DNA of 45,898 nt from an uncultured Verrucomicrobia subdivision 3 bacterium (GCA_903872345.1 CAIQKM010000176.1:1-45898), one strand, 5' to 3'; counted from the first letter of the stretch, positions 35,911 to 45,154 are shown. The notes: a model not told the origin generated them from the sequence alone. A program made the numbers and translations.

Positions 35911-38900
35911 ATGAAAAAAATTGCTCTATTACTGGGGTTGTCGCTCTTGGGCGCAGCCGTAAACGCCGACGAAGCCGGTTTCCGGCTCCGATTCGGATTG
36001 AATGATAAAACACCAACCAACTGGGATGGGTCCGTCACAGTGTCGCCCGGCCATGTGGTGGCCATCAGCGGCTGGCGGTTCACCAGCGCGGATTCCACCG
36101 ACGGTACCAATACTTGGCAGGCCGCCACGCGCCCGGCTGTCGGCCCGCGTCGCGCCAACAATCCCCGCCGCGCCGCGCAGAACGCCCGGCCCAATGCGCC
36201 GATCGCCGATAACGGCGTGCTGCTCTCGCTCGCCGGCATAACGGAGGACAGCGTGGTGCAGGTGAAAACGTTGCAGGGTGATTTCACGTTCAAAATCGCC
36301 GAAGCGCCTTACGGGAAAATTCTGAACGAGTTGGGTGAGGCCGTGGAAGTCGAGCGCACGGCTTCCGCCGTGACGCTGACGGATGCCAAAACGGACGATG
36401 ATTATCCGAGCGCGGCCGTGGCCGCCGACGGCACGGTGTTTGCCGCCTACACCAGTTTCACGCCCGGCGTGGATCGCGATTCCCGGGCTAAGCGTTGGGA
36501 AACCGCGCCGGCCGATTTATCCTTCCTTGCCAAGGCTCCCGGCGGGGACCAGCTTTGGTTGCGCGCCGTGGACGGGCCGCGTGCGGGCACGGCCATTGCG
36601 GTGACGGCCACCGGCCGCGATATTTATAAGAGCACGGTCGCGGTGGACGGCTCCGGCACCGTCTGGATTTTCTGGTCGGAGAACACCAGCTACAAGCCGT
36701 ATCCGGATAATCCGCTGCCGAATTTTGACATCTGGGCACGCTCATTCAGAGATGGCCAACTGGGGGCTCCGCAGCAGATTTCTACGTCGCCGGAAAACGA
36801 CATCTGGCCCGTGGCAACCACCGATGGGAAAGGTCGCGTCTGGGTGGCATGGCAGGGGGCGCGGAGCCAGGTCTTCCGCATTTTTGAACGGCACCAAGAC
36901 GGTGACGGCTGGAGTCCGGAACGGCAGGTCAGTACGCAGACGCGCAATTCCTGGGCGCCCGCCATCGCCGCCGCCTCGGAAAAAAATGGCGGTCGCGTGG
37001 CCATTGCCTGGGACACCTATGAAAAGGGCGATTACGATGTCTGGTTGCGCGAGTTTGACGCGACCGCCCAGCCGGCCGCCGCCCGGCCGGTGGCCAATAC
37101 GCCGGATTACGAAGCGCGTCCGGCGCTGACCTATAACAGCGACGGATCGCTGTGGATTGCCTACGAATTAAGCGGCGAATCCTGGGGCAAGGACTTCGGC
37201 GCTTTGGTTCAGGGCAAAGGCATTCCGCTGTATCGTGACCGGCAAATCGGTCTGGCGATTTTAAAGGATGGCCAATGGCAGCAGCCGGCAAGCGGCTTTG
37301 AGAATGCCCTGCCCGGAGCCATTCCGCGCCGCCGCCAAATCAATCAACGCCCCCCTGCGCTGGAGCCCGGCGCCGAATCGCGCCAGGCCGGTCAGGAAGC
37401 GGAAGCGCAAAGAAATCTGCCTCACAACAATCTGGCGCGCATCGTCACGGATGCCGGCGGCCACGTCTGGATTTTCGCGCGCTCGCGGCAAAACGATTTC
37501 CAGTCGCCGCTCGGTTCCGTGTGGTTTAATTGGGCGACTTTTTATGATGGCAAGTCTTGGGTTGGCCCCATTCTCGTGCCGCATTCGGACAACTTGCTTT
37601 ACAACTTTCCGGCTGTGGTCCCGTTGAACGATGGCAGCCTGCTCATCACCCATTCCACCGACCACCGGCATGATCGGACCCTGCAACGCACCGGCCTCGG
37701 CGGCAATATTTCACTGAATTCGGATCGGGATCCTTACATCAACGGACTTTATCTCAGCCGCTTGCACGCTCCCGGCCGCGTGGAATCTGTCCATTTGAAA
37801 CCGGCCACGAACGCGCCTGCGGCTAACCCGCAACCTTCTGCCGCCACGCTGGCGGAACTGGCGGCGGTGAACCGCGTGCGCGACTATCGCGCGACCGTGG
37901 ATGGTCAGGATTTGCGGCCGGTGCGCGGTGAATTTCATCGGCATACCGAAATCAGCGGCGATGGCGGCAACGACGGCGCGCTTGAAGATATGTGGCGCTA
38001 CGGGATTGATGTGGCCAATTTCGACTGGCTTGGCAACGGCGACCATGACAATGGGGCCGGCCGCGAATATACTTGGTGGCTGATCCAGAAAACCTCCGAT
38101 GCCTTTTATCTTGGCGATACGTTTTCGCCCGAATACACCTACGAACGCAGCGTACCGTATCCCGAAGGCCACCGGAACGTGATTTTCGCGCAACGCGGCA
38201 TCCGCACCTTGCCGCGCCTGCCAATCACGGCGCGCGAGTATGACGGCCATGCGCCCGACACCCAGTTGCTTTACAAATACCTGCACCAGTTCGGCGGCGT
38301 CACCGCCTCTCACACCAGCGCCACCGGCATGGGGACCGATTGGCGCGACAACGATCCCGAAGTGGAACCGTTCGTGGAAATATACCAGGGTTGCCGGCAA
38401 AATTACGAACGCCCCGGCGCGCCGCGGTCGCCCACCGAGGATGATTCCATTGGCGGCTGGGAACCCAAAGGTTTCATCAACCTCGCCTTGCAAAAGGGCT
38501 ACCGCCTGGGCTTTGAAAGCAGCAGCGATCACCGGTCCACGCATATCAGCTACGCCATCATTTATGCGAAGGACAATTCGCGCGCCGAAATCATCAAGGC
38601 CATCAAGCAGCGCCATACGTACGCTGCCACCGCAAATATTCTTGCCGATGTTCGCAGCATTGCCGGCGGCCAGGAGCATTTTCTGGGCGATGAATATACG
38701 GCCTCCGAAGCGCCGCAATTCAAAATCAAACTCGTCGGTACCGGCGAGTTTTCCAAGGTGGTCATCGTAAAGGACGACGTGGAGATCCATACCGAAACGC
38801 CGAACAGCGACCAGGTGGATTTTACCTGGACCGACCCGTCGCCGACGCCCGGCAAGACGAGCTATTATTACGTCCGTGGCGAACAGCAAAATGGCGAACT

Positions 38901-38943
38901 CGTCTGGGTGTCGCCCCAGTGGATTAAATACCAGCCGAAATAG
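35911..38943 (+). CDS. Secreted beta-propeller and PHP-like fusion protein
   Basis: The 1010-residue protein has a signal peptide to about residue 19. Residues 20-130 form a beta domain with a basic, Arg/Asn-rich insert. Residues 140-620 hold repeats of the sialidase/propeller type (YPSAAVAADGTVFAAYTS, TVAVDGSGTVWIFWSENTS, WPVATTDGKGRVWVAWQG, ALTYNSDGSLWIAYE, RIVTDAGGHVWIFAR). A PHP-like, DUF3604-like metal-hydrolase region begins near 670 (GEFHRHTEISGDGG), continues with WLGNGDHDNG, TASHTSATG and SSDHRSTH, and supplies several metal-binding histidines and aspartates. A beta domain ends it. The substrate is unknown; I infer a periplasmic or surface phosphoesterase-like enzyme. Confidence 0.75.
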   Translation: MKKIALLLGLSLLGAAVNADEAGFRLRFGLNDKTPTNWDGSVTVSPGHVVAISGWRFTSADSTDGTNTWQAATRPAVGPRRANNPRRAAQNARPNAPIADNGVLLSLAGITEDSVVQVKTLQGDFTFKIAEAPYGKILNELGEAVEVERTASAVTLTDAKTDDDYPSAAVAADGTVFAAYTSFTPGVDRDSRAKRWETAPADLSFLAKAPGGDQLWLRAVDGPRAGTAIAVTATGRDIYKSTVAVDGSGTVWIFWSENTSYKPYPDNPLPNFDIWARSFRDGQLGAPQQISTSPENDIWPVATTDGKGRVWVAWQGARSQVFRIFERHQDGDGWSPERQVSTQTRNSWAPAIAAASEKNGGRVAIAWDTYEKGDYDVWLREFDATAQPAAARPVANTPDYEARPALTYNSDGSLWIAYELSGESWGKDFGALVQGKGIPLYRDRQIGLAILKDGQWQQPASGFENALPGAIPRRRQINQRPPALEPGAESRQAGQEAEAQRNLPHNNLARIVTDAGGHVWIFARSRQNDFQSPLGSVWFNWATFYDGKSWVGPILVPHSDNLLYNFPAVVPLNDGSLLITHSTDHRHDRTLQRTGLGGNISLNSDRDPYINGLYLSRLHAPGRVESVHLKPATNAPAANPQPSAATLAELAAVNRVRDYRATVDGQDLRPVRGEFHRHTEISGDGGNDGALEDMWRYGIDVANFDWLGNGDHDNGAGREYTWWLIQKTSDAFYLGDTFSPEYTYERSVPYPEGHRNVIFAQRGIRTLPRLPITAREYDGHAPDTQLLYKYLHQFGGVTASHTSATGMGTDWRDNDPEVEPFVEIYQGCRQNYERPGAPRSPTEDDSIGGWEPKGFINLALQKGYRLGFESSSDHRSTHISYAIIYAKDNSRAEIIKAIKQRHTYAATANILADVRSIAGGQEHFLGDEYTASEAPQFKIKLVGTGEFSKVVIVKDDVEIHTETPNSDQVDFTWTDPSPTPGKTSYYYVRGEQQNGELVWVSPQWIKYQPK

Positions 38944-38987
38944 TACGGCGTGAAAGGATACCCATAAATACCCGGCAACGGATTTTA

Positions 38988-40091
38988 ATGTTCGTGTGGC
39001 TGGCCTATATAGCCAGCCACACGTGCGCTTTTGCTCATAATCCCGACACGAGCTACGCCCAGGTCAAATTCACGGACCGTCAGGTGGTGGTGCGGCTGAC
39101 ATATGACCTGTTTACCCTGGAAAAAATCACGAGGATTGACGCCAACAACGACGGAAAAATCACCCGCGATGAATTGCGCCAGGCCACGCCGGCCATTGAA
39201 AAATTCCTGCGGGCACATGTTCAGTTGGAATTGAATGGAACCAGGGCGGAGCTTGGCCGGCTTGGCGAACTTGGCTGGCCATCCGGCCAGGGGGATGCCA
39301 TCAGCGAAACCGACTGGAATTCCTCCGACGGGCTGATCCATTTCCCGTTTACCAAAGACGTCATTGAAACGCCGCAAACGCTGGCGCTGGCGTTTGACGT
39401 CTTTGACAGTTTCGGCTCGCAGCACAGCGTGCTTGGCACTTTTGAGGGAGGTGGTCAGTCCCAGGAAGTCAGCTATTCCCCGTCCGAGCCGGATTATCTG
39501 TTCGACACCGGCTTTGTCCCCACACTGGCCTCGCGGTTGCTGCGTTTTCTCGAACTGGGGATTAAGCATATTTTTCTTGGTTATGACCATTTATGCTTCC
39601 TGCTTGCCCTCATTGTCGTCAGCCGTTTCCGCGAATTATTGAAAATCGTCACCGCGTTCACCATCGCCCACACGCTGACGCTTATTATGACCGCCACGCA
39701 AATCGTCACGCTGCCCCTGCGGTTGGTTGAGGGTGGCATTGCGCTAACCATCATTTACGTCGCCTTGGAAAATCTGTGGATCAAATCCGCCAATAAACGG
39801 TGGCGGCTGGCATTCTGCTTTGGCCTGATTCACGGGTTCGGCTTTGCCAATTTGTTGCAACAACTCGGTCTGCCGCCGGCCGGCTTGATTCGGCCGCTCA
39901 TAAGTTTCAACGTCGGCGTCGAACTCGCGCAACTCGGCATCGTCTTCGCGCTGCTGCCGATTTTCGTCTGGCTGTCGCGCTGGCAACATGGGGCGATGGT
40001 CAAAAACGCCCTTTCCCTCGCCATTTTTCTGCTTGGACTGGGCTGGTTTACGGTCCGCGCGTTCAATTTTAAAATTCCCGGCTTCATTTGA
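38988..40091 (+). CDS. HupE/UreJ_2-type membrane protein with EF-hand loop
   Basis: The product is 367 residues. A short signal ends CAFA, so the mature protein would start with histidine (HNPD). A periplasmic domain (about 17-185) contains a perfect EF-hand loop at residues 51-62 (D-A-N-N-D-G-K-I-T-R-D-E). Six or seven membrane spans follow, with metal-type motifs KHIFLGYDHLCFLLAL, TAFTIAHTLTL and IHGFGFA. The family relates to the nickel/cobalt permease HupE but is longer, and its function is unproven. The next gene starts 4 nt after the stop, and the whole group to 43878 is tightly spaced. Confidence 0.82.
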   Translation: MFVWLAYIASHTCAFAHNPDTSYAQVKFTDRQVVVRLTYDLFTLEKITRIDANNDGKITRDELRQATPAIEKFLRAHVQLELNGTRAELGRLGELGWPSGQGDAISETDWNSSDGLIHFPFTKDVIETPQTLALAFDVFDSFGSQHSVLGTFEGGGQSQEVSYSPSEPDYLFDTGFVPTLASRLLRFLELGIKHIFLGYDHLCFLLALIVVSRFRELLKIVTAFTIAHTLTLIMTATQIVTLPLRLVEGGIALTIIYVALENLWIKSANKRWRLAFCFGLIHGFGFANLLQQLGLPPAGLIRPLISFNVGVELAQLGIVFALLPIFVWLSRWQHGAMVKNALSLAIFLLGLGWFTVRAFNFKIPGFI

Positions 40092-40095
40092 TTGC

Positions 40096-40719
40096 ATGAA
40101 CTCACAATTATACATCCAAAATCGTAATACGCTGTTCTGGTGCGCTCTGGGTTTGCTCGTGCTCGCGCTGTTCCCCTCCTCGGCCAGCGCACATCAGGAA
40201 ACCGGCACCGTCTGGGGCTTTCGCAGCGGTTTCATCCATCCGCTGACGGGGCTCGACCACATTGCCGCGATGGTAGCGGTCGGCTTGTGGGGCGCCTTTC
40301 TCGGTGCCCCGGCGATGTGGGTTTTGCCGGTCGTTTTTCCGCTGGTGATGGCTTTTGGGGGAGCGCTCGGAGTGCTCGGTGTACCCTTGCCGGGAGTTGA
40401 AACCGGCATTGCCTTGTCCAGCTTGGTTCTGGGAATCGCTGTCGCATTTGGAACCCGGCCGCCGCTGTGGGTTGCCGCGCTGATCGTGGGGACGTTTGCC
40501 ATTTTCCACGGACACGCACACGGTGCGGAAATGCCCAAGGCCGCCAATGCCACGACGTATGCCATCGGGTTTGTCATTGCCACCGGGTTGCTGCATTTGA
40601 GCGGCATCGGCTTCGGCTTGCTGGTGCGCTGGCCGTGGGGGCAAAAACTGGTGCGTCTGGGCGGCGGTGCCATTGCTTTAATTGGTCTTGGCTTTCTGTT
40701 TCATTTTATCCCGGCGTGA
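40096..40719 (+). CDS. hupE: HupE/UreJ family nickel/cobalt permease
   Basis: The 207-residue protein has a signal peptide ending SASA, so the mature start is HQET. It carries both signature motifs of the family: HPLTGLDH at 48-55 (HPxxGxDH) and FHGHAHGAE at 137-145 (FHGxAHGxE), with about six membrane spans. In characterised members these histidines are required for nickel uptake. No hydrogenase or urease gene is in the window, so the metal or its destination may differ. The stop overlaps the GTG of the next gene (GTGA at 40716-40719). Confidence 0.88.
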   Translation: MNSQLYIQNRNTLFWCALGLLVLALFPSSASAHQETGTVWGFRSGFIHPLTGLDHIAAMVAVGLWGAFLGAPAMWVLPVVFPLVMAFGGALGVLGVPLPGVETGIALSSLVLGIAVAFGTRPPLWVAALIVGTFAIFHGHAHGAEMPKAANATTYAIGFVIATGLLHLSGIGFGLLVRWPWGQKLVRLGGGAIALIGLGFLFHFIPA

Positions 40720-41324
40720 ACGTTAATAAACCATTCTGGCGACGGGTGCTGCCGTTCGCGCTGCTTTTGGCGCTTCCCGCCACGGCTAGCGCCCACACGG
40801 CGATCAGCGGGGTGGGGGATTTTTTGGGCGGCGTGCTGCATCCGGTCACAACGCCGCTGCACCTGCTCCTGTTGTTGGGCCTGGGACTGCTCGCGGGACA
40901 GCATGCACCCTTAAACCTGAAAATTCCGCTGGCCACATTCATTCCCGTCTCCGCACTGGCACTGGTATTCACAATGACCGGCATGGTCAAAACCGTCTAT
41001 CCGCCGGTTTTGATTGGCCTTACGCTGGTTGTCGGCCTGCTGGTCGCGTTGGAAAAGCCGCTGCCAGCGGTTGTCACCGGCACACTCTTCGGCCTGGCCG
41101 CGCTGGCGCTCGGCCTCGATTCCACCGTGGAGAATGGCCGCGTCATCAGTATCGCCCGAACCTTGCTGGGAACCTGGCTCGGCCTGACGCTTGCCTTGAT
41201 TGACATTGCCTATTATCTGTCATTTTTCACCCGCCAAAAATGGCAGCAGGTCGGCATTCGCGTGGCGGGTTCCTGGATTACGGCGGCCTCGTTCATGATT
41301 CTCGCCTTTGCGTTGCGACGCTGA
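40716..41324 (+). CDS. Second HupE/UreJ-like membrane protein, divergent
   Basis: The 202-residue product starts at a GTG that overlaps the previous stop; earlier in-frame starts lie inside the upstream gene in another frame and give no sensible protein. The signal peptide ends TASA and again exposes an N-terminal histidine (HTAISG). The first motif is altered: HPVTTPLH instead of HPxxGxDH, keeping both histidines. The FHGxAHGxE motif is absent. About six hydrophobic spans follow. It may be a partner subunit that has lost one of the metal sites. Confidence 0.75.
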   Translation: MNVNKPFWRRVLPFALLLALPATASAHTAISGVGDFLGGVLHPVTTPLHLLLLLGLGLLAGQHAPLNLKIPLATFIPVSALALVFTMTGMVKTVYPPVLIGLTLVVGLLVALEKPLPAVVTGTLFGLAALALGLDSTVENGRVISIARTLLGTWLGLTLALIDIAYYLSFFTRQKWQQVGIRVAGSWITAASFMILAFALRR

Positions 41325-41336
41325 ATTGGATGCTGT

Positions 41337-42035
41337 ATGGAAACATTGCGTCAACCTTTGTTGCAAATCAGCGGGCTGCAAAAATCCTTTGCTGCGCCGG
41401 CCGGTGGCCGGCACCGCATTGTGAGTGTTGCCGAATTTTCCCTGACGGCCGGCCTTCAGCTCGCGCTGGCCGGTGAAAGCGGTTCCGGCAAAACGACATT
41501 TCTGCATCTGATCGCCGGTATTTTGCAACCGGATGCTGGCACCATTCATTTCAATGGGGAACCCGTTTCCACATTCAGCGAGTCTCAGCGCGACCGTTTT
41601 CGCGCACGCAACCTCGGTTACATTTTTCAAACCTTCAACCTGCTGCCAGGCTATACCTGTTTGGAAAATGTGTTGCTCGGCATGTCGTTTGGACCGGGCG
41701 TGGATCGCGGCCGGGCGCAGCAGTTGTTGGAGCGCGTGGGTCTGGGCGACCGGTTGCAGCATCGCCCCCAACAACTCTCCACCGGTCAGCAGCAGCGCGT
41801 GGCCGTCGCGCGGGCGCTGGCGAACCGGCCGAAATTGGTGCTGGCGGACGAACCCACCGGCAATCTGGACCGCAAAAACTCCCGCGCGGCGCTGGCGTTG
41901 ATCCGCGAAGCCTGCCGCGAGGACGGCGCGGCGTTGTTGCTCGTCAGTCATGATGCGGAACTGCTCGGACAGTTTGATCAAGTTTCGGATTTTTCCCAAA
42001 TAAACCAGACCGTGCATTTGGAGGAAATCGCGTGA
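41337..42035 (+). CDS. ABC transporter ATP-binding protein (LolD/MacB type)
   Basis: The 232-residue ATPase has Walker A GESGSGKTT (about 47-55), a Q-loop in YIFQTFNLLPGYT, the signature LSTGQQQRVAVARAL, Walker B LVLADEPTGNLD and the H-loop LLVSHD. This group pairs with FtsX-type permeases that drive extracytoplasmic or mechanotransmission work rather than classical import. The permease starts within its stop codon (GTGA at 42032-42035), so the two products form one complex. Confidence 0.93.
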   Translation: METLRQPLLQISGLQKSFAAPAGGRHRIVSVAEFSLTAGLQLALAGESGSGKTTFLHLIAGILQPDAGTIHFNGEPVSTFSESQRDRFRARNLGYIFQTFNLLPGYTCLENVLLGMSFGPGVDRGRAQQLLERVGLGDRLQHRPQQLSTGQQQRVAVARALANRPKLVLADEPTGNLDRKNSRAALALIREACREDGAALLLVSHDAELLGQFDQVSDFSQINQTVHLEEIA

Positions 42036-43243
42036 CTATCTTTAGCATTGTGCTTCGCAGCCTGCGCCAACACGCGCTTTCCTGCGCCGTCACGTCGGCG
42101 TCCGTTGCGCTGGCGGGTGGATTGTTACTGACCGTTTGGGTGGTCAAGACACAATCGCAGGCGGCGTTCACCGGCATCAACGGCGGTTTCGATGCGGTGC
42201 TCGGCGCGCGCGGTTCGCAATTGCAACTCGTGCTCAACGCGGTTTTTCATCTCGAAGCTTCGCCGGGAAATGTTGTCTGGCAGGATTTTTTGGATCTCCA
42301 AAATAATCCCGACGTGGAACTCGCCGTGCCTCTCGCGGTTGGCGATAACTTTCACGGCTGGCGCATTGTTGGCACTACGCCGGACCTGTTTCAGAAGAGT
42401 GAATACGCGCCCGGCAAAAAATTCGAACTCCGGCCCGGCGGTAATTGGTTTGATCCGGCCCGGCGCTCGGCGGTGGTCGGCAGTTTTGTCGCCGAAAAAA
42501 TGAAGTTGAAGGTTGGCGATCGGTTTCACCCGTTCCATGGTTTGATTTATGACGAGCAGCGCCAACATGCGGAAACGTACGTCGTGGTTGGCATGCTCAA
42601 GCCATCGAATACGCCGGCGGACCGCGTTATTTGGATTCCGCTTGAGGGTGTCCAGCGCATGAGCGGCCACCATGCCGGCGCCGACACGGAGATCAGCGCC
42701 GTACTGGTAAAACTCAAGGCCGGCAGCGCGCTCGCCGGTTTTCAATTGGAAAACTATTACAATAAACAGGGCAATCACCTGACCTTCGCCTGGCCCATCG
42801 GCCGCGTCATCGCGGAATTGTTCGATAAAGTCGGCTGGTTTGACCGCGTGCTGACACTAGTGGCGTGGCTCGTGGCGTTCGTCGCCACCGGCTCCATTCT
42901 GGCCAGTATTTATAACTCCATTAATGAGCGCCGCCGGGAACTGGCCATTCTCCGCGCGCTGGGGGCGCGGCGCACGACGGTGTTCTCGGTGATTGTGCTG
43001 GAGGCGGCGACCATTTCCGCCATTGGCGTCGCGCTGGGGTTCGGCGTTTACGCCGTCCTGATCTCCGTGGTGACGGAAATTATCCGCTCCCAAACCGGTG
43101 TCGTTCTGGAGCCGTTCGCCTCTAATCCGGTGATGTTTTGGGAACCGGCCGCGTTTATTGTGCTGGGTGCCTGCGCTGGAATAATACCAGCATGCAAGGC
43201 CTATCGCACGGACGTGGCGAACAACCTTGGACCGTATTCTTGA
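42032..43243 (+). CDS. FtsX-type ABC transporter permease
   Basis: The 403-residue protein has one span near the N-terminus (about 15-38), a large periplasmic domain (about 40-265), and three spans near the C-terminus. The FtsX marks SINERRRELAILRALGARRTTVFSVIVLEA are around residues 290-320. The GTG start overlaps the ATPase stop. The periplasmic part carries the sequences IVGTTPDLF and VVVGMLKPSNTPADRVIWIPLEGVQRM. No macrolide- or lipoprotein-specific adaptor gene is near. Context with HupE-like and DUF3299 proteins suggests a metal-related role. Confidence 0.9.
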   Translation: MTIFSIVLRSLRQHALSCAVTSASVALAGGLLLTVWVVKTQSQAAFTGINGGFDAVLGARGSQLQLVLNAVFHLEASPGNVVWQDFLDLQNNPDVELAVPLAVGDNFHGWRIVGTTPDLFQKSEYAPGKKFELRPGGNWFDPARRSAVVGSFVAEKMKLKVGDRFHPFHGLIYDEQRQHAETYVVVGMLKPSNTPADRVIWIPLEGVQRMSGHHAGADTEISAVLVKLKAGSALAGFQLENYYNKQGNHLTFAWPIGRVIAELFDKVGWFDRVLTLVAWLVAFVATGSILASIYNSINERRRELAILRALGARRTTVFSVIVLEAATISAIGVALGFGVYAVLISVVTEIIRSQTGVVLEPFASNPVMFWEPAAFIVLGACAGIIPACKAYRTDVANNLGPYS

Positions 43244-43248
43244 CTCAT

Positions 43249-43878
43249 ATGAAATTCACGTTCAATCCCCAAAAGTTCGCCCGCCGGATTGTGGTTCTGG
43301 TCGTTTGGCTGCAACTGGCACTGGTCTATCACAGTCAGGCGGCGGACAATTCCGGAAATTCAGAGGATTCATCCCTGCAAGGTGACTTGATTGAACCAAT
43401 TGGGAACCCCCCAGTGAAAAGCCAACCGGTGGCCACGGCTCCCATTAAGGCCGGCGATGTGGTCGGTTTCGATCAGTTGGCCGGCTTTCCGGTGACACTG
43501 ACCAATGACTTGTTGTTTAACACCAATCGTCCCGCTTGGGCCGATCAGAAAATCAGCGCGATGATCCCTGAACGTATCCGCGCTGCCGATGGCAAAGAGG
43601 TCAATGTGGACGGCTTCATGATTCCGCTGGAATTCAACGGCAAAAAAGTCCGCAAATTCATTCTGGCCATGAACCAGAATACCTGTTGTTTTGGCGGCAA
43701 TCCGCAAATTCACGAATTCATCATCGTATCGGTGGCCGGTGCCGGGGTGAACGATGAAATGGACATTCCGCTTCGGGTGAGAGGCGTGCTGCATGTGGCA
43801 GTGATACGCAGCCAAGGCAAATTATCCGGCATCTACCAATTGGATTCGCAGAGTATCAACTACGCACCCTCAGACTGA
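43249..43878 (+). CDS. DUF3299 exported protein
   Basis: The 209-residue product has a signal peptide ending near residue 24 (YHSQA). The DUF3299 core lies at about 105-200: VDGFMIPLEFNGKKVRKFILAMN, then NTCCFGGNPQIHEFIIV, whose adjacent cysteines and histidine could bind a metal, and a final GVLHVAV strand. The start codon lies 5 nt after the permease stop, so it belongs to the same unit. Proteins of this family occur beside FtsX-type ABC transporters in other bacteria. I recall a zinc-regulated system of that kind in Vibrio, but cannot verify it here. Confidence 0.8.
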   Translation: MKFTFNPQKFARRIVVLVVWLQLALVYHSQAADNSGNSEDSSLQGDLIEPIGNPPVKSQPVATAPIKAGDVVGFDQLAGFPVTLTNDLLFNTNRPAWADQKISAMIPERIRAADGKEVNVDGFMIPLEFNGKKVRKFILAMNQNTCCFGGNPQIHEFIIVSVAGAGVNDEMDIPLRVRGVLHVAVIRSQGKLSGIYQLDSQSINYAPSD

Positions 43879-43979
43879 TTTCAAAATGGTCCGACAATTT
43901 TCCCACCTCCTAAGTAATCGTCGATTATGTTTACCCCTATGTTGCACATCGACATAATCAGGAATCAGTGACAGTTACT

Positions 43980-44950
43980 TCAAATCCAATTTGGTGCTGT
44001 TGAGTTGGCAAAGTACTTCGCATGCCACCGCTGACGCCAGTAAGTTAATCCGATCGCAAATTTTTGTTTTGATTCGGACTTTATTGATGTCTCTGCCAGG
44101 GGTAAAATCCGCATTCCGTCCCAATTTAAGTATGCTAATTTCAGGTTGGTGCACAGTTTTAGCCAGCCCTTTTCCAGTTCGATTTCATCCAAAGTTTTAA
44201 CCCGCCTGAACTCGCTTTGCGCGGTGCGCAGCAACTCATGCAAGTCCACTTCCTCCGGCGTTTCACCCAGCAACTGGCCGTCGAGCACCAATTCGGCGGC
44301 ATCTTTCTTTTCGTGAATGCCCGCCTCCAGCTTGCGGTCAATGGAGCCATCGCAAATGACAGACCAGACATTCACCGGCCATGACGAGTTGAGCCGATGG
44401 GCGCGGTTGATGAACTGCTCAAATTTGTCAAAAGCCCATGAATAGGCGGTCAGAATGACATTGTTGCACAGGTTGAAACTATGCAGCTCCGCCATGCATT
44501 CCACTCCGGCCAAGATGACGGGATATTCCGAATGCCGGGTGGTCAAGCCTTCGCGCATCGCCCGTGGGCAACCCTGTTTGAACAACCGGGCCAGTTCGCC
44601 TCGTCGTTTCTGGGTGATCCGCCCATCCATGACCAGATGTTTGACCCCGGCCTCGTGCAACCGGGCGCTAAGCGTATCGAGCCCATCCTGAAAGGCGCTG
44701 CCGACCAGCACCTGTTCCCCGCGTTCCATGACCTGCCGAATGAGTTCCAGCGTGGTGGCGACCTTGGGAATATACGCGTGCCGGCTGCGTGGCTGGCCGG
44801 GCGTGACATCCTTTTCCGGGCGGACCAGCAATTCACTGGCGGGATTGGCGGCGGCGATGCGCAACGCCTGCAACTGGGCGCCGATCGCCTTGCGTCCATT
44901 GACATCCAGATATTTGGCCTGCAAATGAAATTGATAGCTATCAGCCCCCA
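43980..44950 (-). pseudogene. C-terminal half of a SNF2-type helicase, detached
   Basis: On the minus strand, from about 44950, the sequence carries the second RecA domain of a SNF2/DEAD helicase: QLQALRIAAANP, QVLVGSAFQDGLDTLSARLHEAGV, VMDGRITQKRRGELARLF, and the motif VI region SWAFDKFEQFINRAHR. No Walker A or DEAD box is on this strand. The frame continues upstream to 45047 only by reading antisense through the other half of the gene. The matching N-terminal half is on the plus strand at 44973, head to head. The C-terminal end (TLDEIELEKGW, ending at 43980) looks complete. A functional protein is unlikely. Confidence 0.75.
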
Positions 44951-44971
44951 TAGTGGCCCTGACGCAGTCAG
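44933..44971. repeat. Double-palindrome element, copy A, at the helicase junction
   Basis: GATAGCTATC (44933-44942) is followed by CTGAC-GCA-GTCAG (44959-44971), with TAGTGGCC before the second palindrome. It lies exactly where the two helicase halves meet. Compare copy B at 45109. Confidence 0.6.
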
Positions 44972-45108
44972 CAGATTTGAGTTTAAGGGGTTTCAATTGG
45001 AGGACTATGCCCGGGCGGCGTTGCACGATGGCATCATCCTGGGTCACGATACCGGTCTGGGCAAAACCATCGCCATGTTCATCTGGCCATTGCTAAAATG
45101 CTGCTATG

Positions 45109-45154
45109 TATCAGCTGCTGATAGTTTCAAGGATGGTGGCCCTCACGCAGTGAG
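45109..45154. repeat. Double-palindrome element, copy B
   Basis: TATCAGC-T-GCTGATA (45109-45123) is followed by CTCAC-GCA-GTGAG (45142-45154), with TGGTGGCC before the second palindrome. From TRGTGGCC on, 18 of 21 positions match copy A. Two of the three differences are the paired change G-C to C-G in the second stem. It lies inside the helicase frame, where a typical SNF2 protein has a variable loop. Confidence 0.6.

Noticed and set aside
43915..43959. TAATCG-T-CGATTA palindrome and GATTATGT/ACATAATC inverted repeat after the DUF3299 gene as a terminator.
   Set aside because: Stems are short and AT-rich with no T-run; kept only as an observation.
44481..44928. Plus-strand extension of the helicase frame upstream of 44929.
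   Set aside because: It is antisense to the clearly homologous C-terminal helicase half on the minus strand.
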